DNA of 64,000 nt, from the NCBI GenBank assembly GCA_003693705.1, contig RBZT01000832.1, positions 44,802-108,801 of the forward strand, in the 5' to 3' direction. Below the pieces are notes generated by a model. The model ran no database searches. It was not told where the DNA came from and saw only the letters and a list, made by a program, of their open reading frames with translations. The translations under genes and the position numbers were made by a program. Origin of the DNA: Polymyxa betae. Taxonomy: Eukaryota > Endomyxa > Phytomyxea > Plasmodiophorida > Plasmodiophoridae. Below are positions 23,256 through 36,012 of this stretch, in pieces. The stretch's first letter is position 1; every line of letters starts with the position of its first letter.

Positions 23256-23532
23256 TATGAATCTTCGTACATATATAGGGCTGCTTTATCAATAGGAAAC
23301 TGAACCCGATCCGGCAAGCAGATAGTTAACTTTTTCATCTCGGAATGGTTGTGAGAATCGCTGATTGGTTTGACAGCTGCGTTTGACGTCATTTTCTTGC
23401 GCAATTGTTGGTTGAATCAGATTCCGTGCGAGGGTCAAAGGAGGTAACTGGTAACACGAAGGAGGCCGCTGGACTACATCAGCTGATTCGCTGGGCCCGT
23501 TACATCTCCTGGCCTGTCCTGTTCATTCCCAA

Positions 23533-26396
23533 ATGAACACGTCAGCAACGTCAGATGGGGCACCGGGAAGTCCAATCGACATTGTCCGAGTAAGATTGCC
23601 TGGATGCATATTTCGGCTTGGTCCTGAATTCGTTAGGATCGGAACCGATCACAATCGCCATTGCGTATGTCAGCATTGGTGGATTCGGGGTGTGAATCGG
23701 ATTCCAAAGTTGCTGGAACTTTAGAACGCCAGCGACAAAGTTGTATCTCGTATCATGATCTGCAGAAAGCTACTTTGGACCGGGAAACGAAGCGACGATC
23801 CCCAGTAATCTCTTAAAAATGTGCTTTTGAGCTCAATTTAATGTTATTTTTAAGGAGATGGAGCGCTCCGAATTTTTGCCTGCTGGTTATCAACGTGTTA
23901 GAATCGAGGGTGTGTTGCCTTTTCCTACTTAGATCCGTCTTCCGGTGGCTCACCTAATCGTCTGCGTAGACGATGGTGTGGCACCTCCCGAGCTTGCATC
24001 ACTCTTGCGTACGGCCATTGATATTCGGCATCGATATTATGACTACAGGCTGAAAAGTGATTATAACTATGATAATGGTTTCGCAATTGGTGGTTTCTTG
24101 GAAGCATCATCTGATCCCGTGATCCAGATGAAGATCCATTTTCAGGGCGAATTCCTCCGCCATCACAACATGTGTTTGAGATGGTCGATGGTGTTGCTCA
24201 TGTTTGGGAGACCCCTGATAAGTCAAAGGATCCCATGCCTTTTCGTTCGGTCAAAGAGTTTTATGAAGACCTTGATGTACTTAGTTTCTACACTTTATCG
24301 TGTTTGATCAGTCTAATGTTTTTCTCTTAGGTCTTGAGTGATATCGTTGCAGATGGGCCAACCAAGACTTTTTGTTACAAACGATTGCAGATTCTTGACT
24401 CCCGTTTTATGATGCATACTACTCTGAATCAGAAGCTAGAGCTACAAGCGCAAAAGGTGGGAGATGTTTTTTTATTCGCCATCTAGTTAATCGTATACAG
24501 CTTGTCCCTCATCGCGACTTTTACAATGTTCGGAAAATAGATAATCATGTCCATCATTCAGCCTGTATGAACCAGAAACATCTATTGAGGTTTATTAAAA
24601 GAAAGTTACGAGTGGAAGGACATATTCCTGTCACTGAAAGGTTTGGTACTTCTTATCGCTTATGGAAAACTTATTCTGACATTTAGAGACGGACACGTAT
24701 TGACTTTGCGAGAGGTCATTCTCATGATGAGCTTTCATTGTTGATTTTTGTTGACCGATCTCAGGTTTTTAACTCTTTGAATTTAACTGAATATGATCTT
24801 AACATTGATGCGCTGGATATGCATGCACATCAAGACTCTTTCCATCGGTTCGATAAGTTCAATCTAAAGTATGTTTCTATTGTGGCGTTTTCGTTTTCTA
24901 ATTGATTCCAAAAGATATAACCCTATCGGGGAAGCTCGTTTACGTGAAATATTCATGAAAACGGATAACCGTATCAAAGGTCGATTTTTAGCTGAAGTTA
25001 CGAAAGAGGTATTTTCTGACCTTGAATCAAACAAATATCAGTTTGCTGGTATGGGCGCCTTCCACATGTATGTTCACTTGCTCAAGTTTGTACATAGAAT
25101 ATCGACTGTCCATATACGGGAAAAATATGAGCGAATGGACAAAGCTTGCTGCTTGGGTCTGCGAATCAAGATTGTCTTCGCCAAATGTCCGCTGGATGAT
25201 CCAGATTCCTCGTTTGTTTGCAGTCTATAAAGGCGCTGGATTGATTCAGACATTCCAGAACATTATTGACAATGTGTTCTTGCCATTGTTTTATGTTTCT
25301 ATAGACCCCAGTTATGATCCAAATTTACACAACTTTTTGAAGATGGTTGTTGCTTTCGATACTGTTGATGACGAAAGGTAACAGATTTCATTCTCTCTAA
25401 ATCATCCTAAATTCTACTTTAGTGCACGTGAGCCAGTTTTGTTTGCGAAATTTCCTCTTCCACAGGATTGGGATTTACCCATAAATCCACCCTATTCCAT
25501 GTGGTCATATTACATTTATGCCAACCTCCAAGTCCTTAACCGAATTCGAAAAGCTCGTGGATTTAACACCTTTGCATACCGGCCCCATGCTGTATGTTTA
25601 CAGCCGAGGAGCGATGGTATGTAATTGATTTTTTCCCATAGGGCGAAGCCGGTGATATCGAACATTTATCAGTTGCGTTCCTTACAGCGGAGTCGGTGAG
25701 TTGCGTTTTCTGATTCCCCTCGCAATATCATTACACTCTTGCAGATTGCTCACGGTGTTATGCTGAGAAAGAGCCCGGTTTTGCAGTATTTATATTATTT
25801 ATCTCAAATTGGAATATCTATGTCACCTTTAAGCAACAATATGCTTTTCGTTCCGTATGATAAGAATCCGGTAAGTGCACTCATCACCGAAATTAGCCCA
25901 TAATAAGCGGGGTTTAGTTTCCCAGATTCTTTTCGAGAGGTTTGAAAGTCACTCTATCTACTGACGACCCTTTATTGATTCACTTCACCAAGGTATTCTT
26001 GCTTTTATTTGTTTTCTCTTCACTCTGAAACTCTTGCTCTAGGAGCCGTTGCTCGAGGAATACAGTGTGGCAACCCAAGTGTGGAAGCTTTCCTCTGTAG
26101 ATATGTGTGAAATTGCCTGTACCAGTGTTCGCATCAGCGGATTGCAGCACAGATGTAAGGGTCATTGGCTCGGCCCTTCATATCGCAGCATTGGAGCTGC
26201 AGGCAATGACATCCGTTCAACAAATGTTCCCGATATCCGCGTATCATTTCGTCGAGAGATGTTTGAGGGAGAATTGGAAATTGTTTATGGGCGGGAATTC
26301 GTCAAGAACGGTGTCAAAAATGACCCAAGAATCTGGAATCCCGACCATTTGGACTATGGAAATGAAGATCTATCGAAGGGGCATAAATTTCTTTAA
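23533..26396 (+). CDS. AMPD: AMP deaminase
   Basis: About twelve exons with introns mostly near 45-60 nt. Landmarks: a probable N-terminal exon ([16 protein letters not shown]) at 23533; [18 protein letters not shown] across the intron 23910-23969; [19 protein letters not shown]; the zinc-site block [63 protein letters not shown]; and the catalytic/metal region [20 protein letters not shown], ending near [17 protein letters not shown]. All catalytic motifs of AMPD are intact, so it should convert AMP to IMP. The regulatory N-terminus is short compared with vertebrate AMPD2, and its first exon junction is not certain. Stop at 26396. Confidence 0.93.
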
Positions 26397-26638
26397 AATT
26401 CTACTGTCTTAAATCAAAGTTTTCTGTTGGTTGCTTCGGTTTCTAAACAGTTATCGATCCTGAATTCTCATCATAACCAATTTTAGTTTTACCTCGTCGT
26501 AATCAGTGTTATGGCTGTACAATCGCGCCTGTTTTAAGTTTGATTCTTGTGCTGCAGCCTGCTGTTGTTACATTTTTGTCAGACTTTGTGCTACTGTACC
26601 ATAGAATGGACTGATTTTACATCATACTGCATGCAACT

Positions 26639-29600
26639 ATGTCGGTTTCTTCTGATCGATTTGAGATGTTGAGTCGGCTACGGTCTAGCAACGATCGGGA
26701 AGCTGTTGTCACAGCTACAAACATGTTGAAACTGTTGTCATCTGCTATTGGTGATTACAAGAAAATTCTCAGACACGGCCCAAATCGAATTCTTTTAGGT
26801 GCTCAAAATTCCAGATCGATTACGCTTGTGAATGATTATCTTGAGGGCATCACTGCATGTCTAACCCGATTTCCAACCGATGAGGAAATCCAAGAGAATA
26901 TAATCTGTGCAGTGTGCTCTCTAGTAATTAACGGATTTGCAGGTTTTAGCTAATCCACCCATTCCATCATAGGCAACTTCAAAAAAAGATTACATCCAAT
27001 CGATTTACTGTTCAGGAATAATTCCCCAGATAATTTCCACAATGAAAGTCTTCCCTCGAAATCAGAACATGAATGTTGCCGTTATCCGAATCCTGCAAGA
27101 GTTATGCACAGTCGAAAAACGTGCATCCATCCTTATCAGGATTCAAGGTCAACATGTTATTATTCAATTCTGTCACTATCTATCTCATTGGAGATGACTC
27201 AGGTGGTCTGGTTGGTGCTATTGATCTGTTGATGCAACCATGTTACGAAGCTGATCAAAAAATAACCCGATATATCTTCGATTTCCTAACGACAATGGTT
27301 CGGAAGTCAACAGCCTCTGCAGCAGTTATCGCTAAAAATCGTGGTGTTTATCATATTTTATTGGCCGCCCGACGACATCTGTATAACGCTCGAGTTTTCC
27401 AATCCACGTTGGCTCTTTTGGATCGACTCTGTGCTGTCAAATCAACTGTGACAAAAATGGCGGAGACGAATGGATTCATCCAGCTGATTTTCGATGCTTT
27501 GGGGCACTACAAATACATTCCCAGATCATTTTCGTCATTGATGCAAGTATTGAAAAGTGTAGCTAGCACTCATGCAGGATGTCAAGCTATTCAGGCTGCT
27601 GGTGGATTTAATGCAATTTTATCGCTAATTGAGCACAATCTTGTAAAACCAGCAACAGTTCGTATGGCCTCTCTGCTGTTGTGGCACCTACAGCGTCATG
27701 ATTTCAAAATTATCACAACCGATGAGAGACCATACAATCTGCAGAGTAATCATTTTCGTGTAAACCTTCCCCAAGGTAAATCTGGTAAAACTTACGTTTT
27801 CCCTACTTTACATGATTCAGGAGAAATCAACCAAAGCAACGATGACGATGGATACGCTTCGGATGATAGTAGCTCCGATCGCGATGTTGATGATGAGGAT
27901 GAGGTCAATCCAGATGGCAACATTGATTCTGAGTCAAAGTTTCGAACTCGATTGGATTCAAACCGGGCGGCGTCAGAAAACAGCTGGAGAAAAGAGCAAT
28001 TTATGCCCGAACTGTGGTCTTCTAAAGATCCAGACACCGACGATTTTTTTAGAAGGTCAGCAGAAGAAAACCTATGCTTTGTGAGAGGTTCTCAGAGATG
28101 AAATACTAGATCGGCGCAAGAAATCGGTCTCTGTTCGAAACCGCGATCAGTTCGGGTAATATTGCCTCATCCGGAATGCATGGTCATGCAACGAAGAGAT
28201 GGCAATCCTGGAAATAACATTCCGGACGTCGAGCCTCAGTATTTACCCATGCAATCTCAAATCCTTGCTACAATGCATGCGTCAAGTGATCGGTTTCGAA
28301 CCGGCCATCAATTTCAGGTATGCTTTGTAATTGCTCCAGGTTAGAATTGTCTTAGTTGAACCAGCATCGTGTCGTGTACGACAGAAGTGCTCACGACGGT
28401 TTTTCTTCCGATCTGGCAGCATACCCGACAAGACCCAGGACCGTATATGGAGCAAATCAAGTTGATCACGATGACGACTACACAGATGTTTATGTCACTC
28501 GATCGTTCCAAAATCTGATTGTTGACACCCACCGGAAAACAGAACCTGTTCCGGGGCGGCTCAGTTCTAGTCAGATCCCACCACTTTCATTTGAATCGAG
28601 ATTCGAATCTGGTAATGATTTGGTCACTGTAAAAAGTTGAAAACTAATTCCTGCTTCTTTACAACAAAGGAAACCTTTTCCGTGCTATAATGGTGGGCGA
28701 AACGGAATACGATTTAATCCTGTCTTCGGATATCAACACATCCGGTCGAACCCAGTGGTTCCTGTTTCGCATGGAGAATATGAAGGCTGATGTTCCTTAT
28801 AAATTTAACATCATCAATCTAGAGAAACCAGATAGTGCTTTTAATCGTGGTATGCGTCCTGTCATTTATTCCAAGTTATCAGCAGAAAATGGACAGGCGA
28901 AATGGTGCAGACTACAAACAGCAACAGACATTGGATATTTTCAGGTTGGAGGCTTCAGCCATTCTGCATGCATGCAAGTTAATGCATCTAAAATCAATCT
29001 TTAGAATTATTTCAAGAAACCAACCGCAACGTCCCCGAAAAAACCCAAGGCTAAAGGCGCTGATTGCGACGAGCACGAGTACTATCATACGTTGACGATT
29101 ACGATGACATTTCCATATTCTGATGATACTGTCTACCTGGCCTATTTCTATCCCTTCACATTTACATACCAGCAACATTGCCTGTCATTCTTGGAAGCCA
29201 GCACGAAGAATGGAGAGTTTCTCAGGCGCCAAATCCTCTGTTATTCCGTTGGAGGAAATGCTGTGGATCGTATGTATAGATGTAACCATTGGTCGTAGAC
29301 TGAAATCTCAGAATAGTTCTCACTATTACGAATTTTAAGTCGAGTGTTGCCCGAATTCAACAACGGCCTGTGATTGTTTTGTCAGCTCGAATACATCCCG
29401 GGGAAGCGAATTCATCTTGGGTAATGAAAGGTGTCCTCGAACTACTAACAGGGTTAGCGCTTCGCAAATGAAACAAAGCAATCTAATTTGTATGCCAGGG
29501 AGTCAGATGTTGCCCATTTTCTTCGCGACAACGCAGTCTTCAAGATAATCCCAATGCTGAACCCAGATGGGGTTATAGAGGGAAGTTACAGATGCTCACT

Positions 29601-30521
29601 TTCAGGCCACGACCAGAATCGTCAGTGGGTAGATCCTAATGAAAACCTGAGCCCAGTGGTTTTCAACGCTCGCAAGGTTAGAGTTACCCTAGACAATCTC
29701 TGCTTTGATCTGAGCTTCACTATTAGCTGATAATGTCGATAGCTAAAGATCGGCAACTTCTGATGTTTTGTGATTTCCATGGGCACAGCGTGGCATCGAA
29801 TTTCATGCTCTATGGAAACGATGAAATGGAATGCTCAGTCCCATTAAAACCTGTTAACACTTCATTGCTTAGAGATGACAGAACCAAAAAGCCATTGTGG
29901 CTATCAACAGTTGGAGAGGACTTCGCAAACAAAGAACGAATATTTCCGGCAATGCTGGCTCGGCGGGCTTTCAACTTATTCAGTTTGGAGCAATGCAATT
30001 TTGCAGTCCAGAAGGCAAGAGCTGGTACAGCAAGGGTAACCAACAACTTAAAAAAATCGACAAATAACAATGGAAAAGGTCGTTTTCTGGCGCGAGTTGT
30101 CTTTAGCATTCAGTTTTACACTTGAAGCAACGGTATGCTACTGCAATTTCGCAATTGCAATACTGAGAAAGTTATTTAGTTCAGTGGAGGTACATTCGGG
30201 GAACTAAAAGATTTACTGTATAATACTGATCATTATGAGGTGAAATGTCATACAATCTAAGAACCAATTCTAAGTTTAGATTAGACCATGGGACAAGAAT
30301 TTTGCCGAACAATTGCCGATTTATTATCACCTGATCAGGATTTTGTAAGCCAGTCTCTGGTTACCGTGTTTTTTCTAACAGCTAGCAAGGTATCGCGGGC
30401 CGCACTGGAAGTCAGCTGCGACTTAAATCATGAAAGCGCCAAGCTGAAAAAGCGACATATTCGACGAAAGCCGACCGAAGCCAGGACAAGCAAAACGAAA
30501 CCAGCGAAGAAAATCACATAA
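26639..30521 (+). CDS. AGTPBP1: Cytosolic carboxypeptidase 1 (tubulin deglutamylase)
   Basis: ATG at 26639 (MSVSSDRFEMLSRL); TAA at 30521. The N-terminal half is ARM-like helices (LLMQPCYEADQKITRYIFDF, RVFQSTLALLDRLCAVKS) followed by a long acidic linker (SNDDDGYASDDSSSDRDVDD). It continues into the CCP N-domain (FESGNLFRAIMVGETEYDL, SGRTQWFLFRMENM) and the M14 carboxypeptidase core. Zinc ligands are visible in IHPGEANSSWVMKG and CDFHGHSV; substrate-binding residues are in GHDQNRQW, and the catalytic Glu is in FSFTLEAT. The C-terminal MGQEFCRTIADLL is followed by a basic tail (KLKKRHIRRKPTEARTSK). This is the CCP1/Nna1 branch, which shortens polyglutamate chains on tubulin. The usual HPGES is HPGEA, and GEDLNR is GHDQNR. 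Introns are about 40-55 nt; the last exon joins by a 52-nt intron. Confidence 0.92.
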
Positions 30522-30701
30522 AATAATAAAAATTTGATTTCCAAACTAGAAACTTTTGCGCGACATCGACACGCGGCACACAACGCTTTGCGAGCTTCGG
30601 CTGTTGTCAGAGCCTCACTCATTAGATAGGCAGTCTTTATTGAACGTGTGGAAAGGCCCATAATCTCTGTCTGCTTCTTTCCTGGCTCTGTTGCTTCTAA
30701 T

Positions 30702-32798
30702 ATGGTGCCTCCTTGTCTTTCCCTACAATATGGGTCAGCTCACTGCAAATTCCTCCTACCCTCGACGCCGGTGCTCTTGGAGCAGGTACCCTTCGTTCTA
30801 CGTCATGAATCGTCAGCTGATTCATCTCAGTTAATACGAAGAGAGTTCATGCTCGACAATCACATTCAACTGGGTTTAACTATGTCGACCAGCTCGGATG
30901 GTGAACGGGTCTGGATATTGATACGGTTTTCATTTTGACAAATCTCTTAAGGCATTTTCTAATGAAATGAAGGACTTCTTTTCTAAATCGGTTCTTTCTC
31001 AGAGCGAAAAAATCAAAGACGATGCGGTTGTTGTTCCAATGGATATTGCTGTTTTGAAAGATCTTGCTGACGATAATACGTTCCAGCTAAGGATTTATCA
31101 TTCTACTTCATCGCCATCGTCAAGTCCCGTTAATGTCAGAAATTATAAGAATCCTTTAAATGTTCGTTAATTGTTGTTGATTCCAGCAATCGTCACTCAC
31201 GTCAACTGTTGTTGCCCAATTTGATTTTAAAGGAGCCAGCTCGTCAGAACTAACGTTTTTGACTGGTGATCTTATCCGAGTTGAATATCAGTATAATAAG
31301 GTGACCATCACCTGCTGCTGCAATGTTCGACAGCTTCTTATTTGTATTTTCTAGGACTGGTCTAAAGGTCGACTAGTTTCAAGCACAGGAGAATACCTAT
31401 CGGGTTCTGGTTTCTTCCCTTCTGAATACGTGTCGAAGTTACCGCCGTTTTCAGAGCAATCTCAGAATGTTACAACCACTAGCTCTGCAGAGAACTGCAA
31501 TTATCAAGATGACGAATATTTTGAGGGTTATAGCCACTTAGGAATACATCTTGAGATGCTGCAGGTAATATTAATATTTTTGTGTCCATTTCACGAGAAA
31601 ACTGACGGCTCTCCGTTTTGGAATTTCTGGTCCTTGTAGCAAACCGTTGATTTGTGAATAGGATGAATCGCGAACATTGGCTTACAAAAACGCTGTTGAA
31701 CTTGCTTCCTACTCCATTAAAGATAAAGTCGTTTTGGATATTGGATGCGGTTCGGGCGTACTTTCCTTATTCTGTGCGAACGCTGGAGCCAAGCATGTTT
31801 ATGCTATTGATGCTTCAAATGTCATCGAGCATGCACGCGTTGTCATCAATGAAAACCAACTTTCCGATAAGATTACCCTGATTAAAGGTTTCTTATTCAG
31901 TATATCTCTACAGAGTTCCTGATGTTTGTTTCAGGAAAAATCGAAGATGTTAAACTACCGGTTGACAAAGTGGATGTAATTATTTCGGAATGGATGGGAA
32001 CGTTACTGATCTGTGAATCGATGATCGCTTCTGTATTATGGGCTCGGAGTACTTATCTTACTAAAGACGGCCTGATGATGCCATCTGTGGGCAATATATT
32101 CCTTGCCCCATTGGAACTTAGCGAGTTCTACGCTCAGAAAATCGGCTTCTGGGACGATGTGTATGGACTAAAGGTTCGATTTTTGCTGTTTCACTGAAAT
32201 TTAAACATACCGTTGGGTTGGCTTTATTTGGAATTGTTTAATTACAATTTTAAGTCTCCATTAGATGTCCGGTCTCAAGAACCAGGCTATTGAGGATTTC
32301 TTCTCAAAGCCAATTTTTGATCGTATTATTAAGGACAGTGAATGTCTTTCTGATGCAACATTAATCCACTCAATCGATATGCACACTGCCACCGTTGAAT
32401 CGTTAGAAACGATGATGTAAGCATCGCTGGACTCTCATTCTTCTATTGAAGAGCTCTCTAAATCGCTGTATAGGGGTTCTTTCGAATTCTCGGTCACAAA
32501 AGATGCAACCATGCATGGGTTTGGAGGCTGGTTTGATTGTGAATTCATTGCCGCTCGCAATCAGGAACAGTCTAAGATCAAGCTATCAACTTCCCCATCT
32601 GACATGCCTACACATTGGCGACAAGTTACATTCGTGCTTTCTACACCTATAAGCCTGAAATCGGGTACTACTGTACGCGGATCGATGCAAATCCGAAGGC
32701 AGGCATTCTGGCGTCGTCATTTTGAAGTCGATCTTCGATTTAATTACGGCGATGGTGAACAGCAATCTGTTTATCAAGTCTTCCCTCTGTGGCGCTAG
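30702..32798 (+). CDS. PRMT2: Protein arginine methyltransferase 2 with SH3 domain
   Basis: From ATG 30702 (MVPPCLSLQYGSAHC) through about seven introns to TAG at 32798. Residues up to about 130 form an N-terminal region of unknown function (FMLDNHIQLGLTMSTSSDG, KDDAVVVPMDIAVLKDL). An SH3 domain follows at 31200-31440 (VVAQFDFKGASSSELTFLTG, KDWSKGRLVS, SGFFPSEYV). Next comes the PRMT core: EYFEGYSHLGIHLEMLQ, motif I VVLDIGCGSGVLSLF, the double-E loop SEWMGTLLICES, the THW loop (MPTHWRQV) and an end VYQVFPLWR that matches PRMT2. Type I asymmetric arginine methylation of nuclear proteins is expected. PRMT2 is the only PRMT that normally carries SH3, so the orthology call is firm. The N-terminal extension is longer than in vertebrates. 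Confidence 0.92.
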
Positions 32799-32971
32799 GA
32801 AAATTGTTTCTCACAAACATTATGGTTCTGTTTATACGTACATATCGGCTTTATTGTCACAAACAAACTACTTTCGTCCGAGATGACAATTGTAAAACAC
32901 TTGTATTGGATTTCTAATAAATATTTACAATTTAAATAATTTGATTCCGATTAGATTTATGATGAATGACG

Positions 32972-35265
32972 TTAATGGTCGTCATTGATGCTTAGTCGCT
33001 CAACGTTGTCCAATTCAGGTATATTCTCAAACTCTTCGTCTTGGATTAGTTGGATATTCCATGAGGCATTTGGGGACGTTATATTCGGTGGTTCCTGATC
33101 CTGACATAGATCCAATTCGGCGGGATATTCAGTTTGACAGCATGCTTCACATTCATTCTCGGGCAAAGTTTCCCTAAGAAGGACACCTTCCGAGGCTTCG
33201 GAATACTCTAAGCATTACCATTAGTGCCTTTCAACAGAAATCAAAACAACAAATACTAATGGGCAACAGAAAACGACCAAAAACGCAGAGCCTAGAAAGC
33301 CGTAAAGGGAACCAACGTACCCGATTCCGATTGATTATCGCCGTTGGAGTCGCTGAATTCACGCGCCTCAATGTCAGAACCACTTTCGTCCTCGTGTTGA
33401 GACTGATTTTCCTGTAATTCCGGAACGGTATTACTGCTGTGATCTCTGAAGAACGATGCATATGGTGCACCCAATGAGCCAAGATGAGTTTTTAGCTCTC
33501 TGATGGTATGCTTATACCGAATTTGAGCTCGTTCAAGTGCCGCAATGTACCTAAAACATAAACACTAGCACCATCAACTTGACAGAGGACTTACTTTTGC
33601 TGTTCAAGGTTCGCCAAATGCATAGATGGTGGGCGGATAAAGAACTTCAGGGACAACGACCCATCTTCTGATAGATATCCATCTCGATAAAGAACTTCAA
33701 TGGCGAAAAACCTGCAGCTCGTTTAGCGGGGGAAAAACAACAGGCAAAACTAACTTGTTGTAACCCCAGCTTTCTCCCACTTCAAATTTGGAGCAGAAAC
33801 GCCTTGTTATTGCTTTCGAAGGATCTTTGCGGTTTACCTGCCAGAAGATTAAGAAGAAATCCAAGTATCTAGCATTCTCACCATTTGAACAGCATATTCG
33901 ATTTGTTCAGGGCCCGGTAGCCCCGTAATCAATTCCAAGAAAACACTGATGTAAACACCACGGGCAGCAGCTCCGTTCCCATTTGGATACACCTTGGCCT
34001 CATTTAAGCATCTTTAAAATAGCGTAAGAGCAGCCATATCCAACCTTGAGACGCCAATTGTATCCGTTTCTGAAGAGAACGTCGCTATATAAAACTTCTT
34101 CGCGCGATACGGCTCCCATGAAATTGACAATTGTGAAGGACGACTCAGTGAAATCCGGAATTAGCTGGAACCAAGTTCAACTCATCGTTAAAGCAACAAA
34201 AGATTTCAAAACCTCCGTCGCAAAACAATCAGAAACGGATTCACGGCATATGAGTTTAGAAATTGCTTTTTCATGAATAGCCTTCGTCATCGAAGTTAGG
34301 TGACCACTTTTTCGAATCAGTTCACTTTTGGGGCATATAGCTGGATCCAAATGACATCCCAGTTCATGCACGACAGATTCCAATAAACTCAACTATTGAA
34401 TGCATTGACTACAGATACAAAAGCGAAAAAATCTTCACCTCTTTCGAAACTTCATTTCGCTGTGAGTCCAAAATCAGCAATTTGTCTTTCAGCTGATGCA
34501 TAATGCTCTTTTCCATTGATTGGGCTAAATTTTGCAGAGTATAAATGGCATCGTCTTTAGCAGCGTTAACAGCAGCAATATTGGCATCAATCGATGCTTC
34601 TACTTGACGCAAAGTAGCCAGGCGTGATTCTAAGTTGGCGATCTCACCGTTAATCACTCGGGCATGCCTCTCGTGAACCACTCCAAGCTTCTCAAATGTG
34701 TGGCCTGAATGTGCCGAACTAAACATTGCACAGTCGGCACAAATGCAGCTGGAGCAATTGATGCAGAAATACAGCAGCTCATTGTGATGAGCCTAACACA
34801 GAAACAAACATCAAAAATGATTTCTTTAAATCGCCAAGAATTCTCACAGGACAAAGCTCCCGATTCTGACATAGTGACGACTGTAAACGATCAACAGCTT
34901 TAGTAAGATCTTGAACAAAACGACAATTTATCAAATGTTCAACACGTAATTCGACTTGACAGTGTGGGCACTGGGCTTTTCGTTCGGTCAGCCATTTTAC
35001 AATGCATTCTCGACAGCACATGCTACTACATGCTGGGCAACTAGGCATTTACCATTATTGCATTGAATACTCATTGGAAAGAATCCATTATCACAAAAGG
35101 ATATTGAAGAATTTATCACAAACGGTTATTGAAAAAATCTTACAGGTGAGCATCGTGGACACGATCAAAGCAGATGAAGCATCGAAGCAGTTCATCCATC
35201 TCTTTGCTGGGTGAATCAAGCAGCGACCGACGAAGCTCGGCCTGATCCATATCAGTGACAGACAT
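32972..35265 (-). CDS. TRIM37: TRIM37-like RING/B-box/MATH ubiquitin ligase
   Basis: ATG at 35265 or 35250 ([18 protein letters not shown]); stop at 32972. The RING finger is split by a 106-nt intron but reads [32 protein letters not shown], then [12 protein letters not shown]-box with [20 protein letters not shown] and a coiled coil ([20 protein letters not shown]) follow. A MATH/TRAF domain occurs around 34050-33600 ([26 protein letters not shown]). The C-terminus is acidic ([20 protein letters not shown]). RING-B-box-coiled-coil-MATH is unique to TRIM37, a peroxisomal and centrosomal ligase that prevents surplus centriolar assemblies. It converges with PRMT2 (stops about 170 bp apart). The acidic tail is shorter than in vertebrates. 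Confidence 0.92.
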
Positions 35266-36012
35266 TTGCCATAGAGATACTGTAATGACAAATAACGAGT
35301 GATAGTAGAGGCTGCTGCTACTGCCGCTGTAGTACCACTGTAGTAGATCCACCAAAACTAGTCGGCTATAGAAGGGTTGGTGCGATGGACTCCACCGCTA
35401 CAAACTTCGCTACTACTGAACTTGTTGTAATCGACTTTACCTTCTCCCTGTTCATACATGTCGCATCTACTGCATGATCAATGTTTCGAGAGATTTCCAC
35501 ATCAGTTGATATTGAGGTCTGATATATACAAAACTGGCACGGGCGATTTCGCCTCTTTATATGGTCGTAATCTGAGTTTATAACTACAACTGATCACGGG
35601 ATATGATTGCGATGATGCAGTGCTATTTTACGTCTTTGTCAGTAGTAGACCTGGTTGCAACGTGGATCCTAAACTGGTTCCCTTGAACGGCAAAATCCTT
35701 TGTACTGGAGCAGAACAAAAAACATCGCATTTTGAGTAGCAGTTTCAACGCATCGATGGGAATGTCAAATCTTTCGCTTCGGCGCGCTATCTAGTTTACT
35801 AAAGTGTAACGTAGTCAGTAGTTATTTACAACAGCTTGTATAGCTGGAGCTGTGCTGGTAGATATGCTGAGTTTCAGTGGACAGAACTGCGTGATCGGTC
35901 CCCTTTTACAAAATCAGGTTTCTGCCATTGGGGCTGCCTGCCACAAAATTATTGCCTAAGTGCTAAGTCGGTCTGCCCGATCGACCGCACGTACGGCGGC
36001 GGTATTGATAAT
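35266..36012. other. Divergent intergenic region, no supported gene
   Basis: About 750 bp between TRIM37 (-) and the coiled-coil/Sec16-type gene (+). The frame upstream of 36013 is open from 35836 but starts only with TTG, so I take it as leader or a possible earlier coding exon. The stretch near 35305-35350 is rich in CTG/GTA-like trinucleotides but not a regular repeat. Confidence 0.4.
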
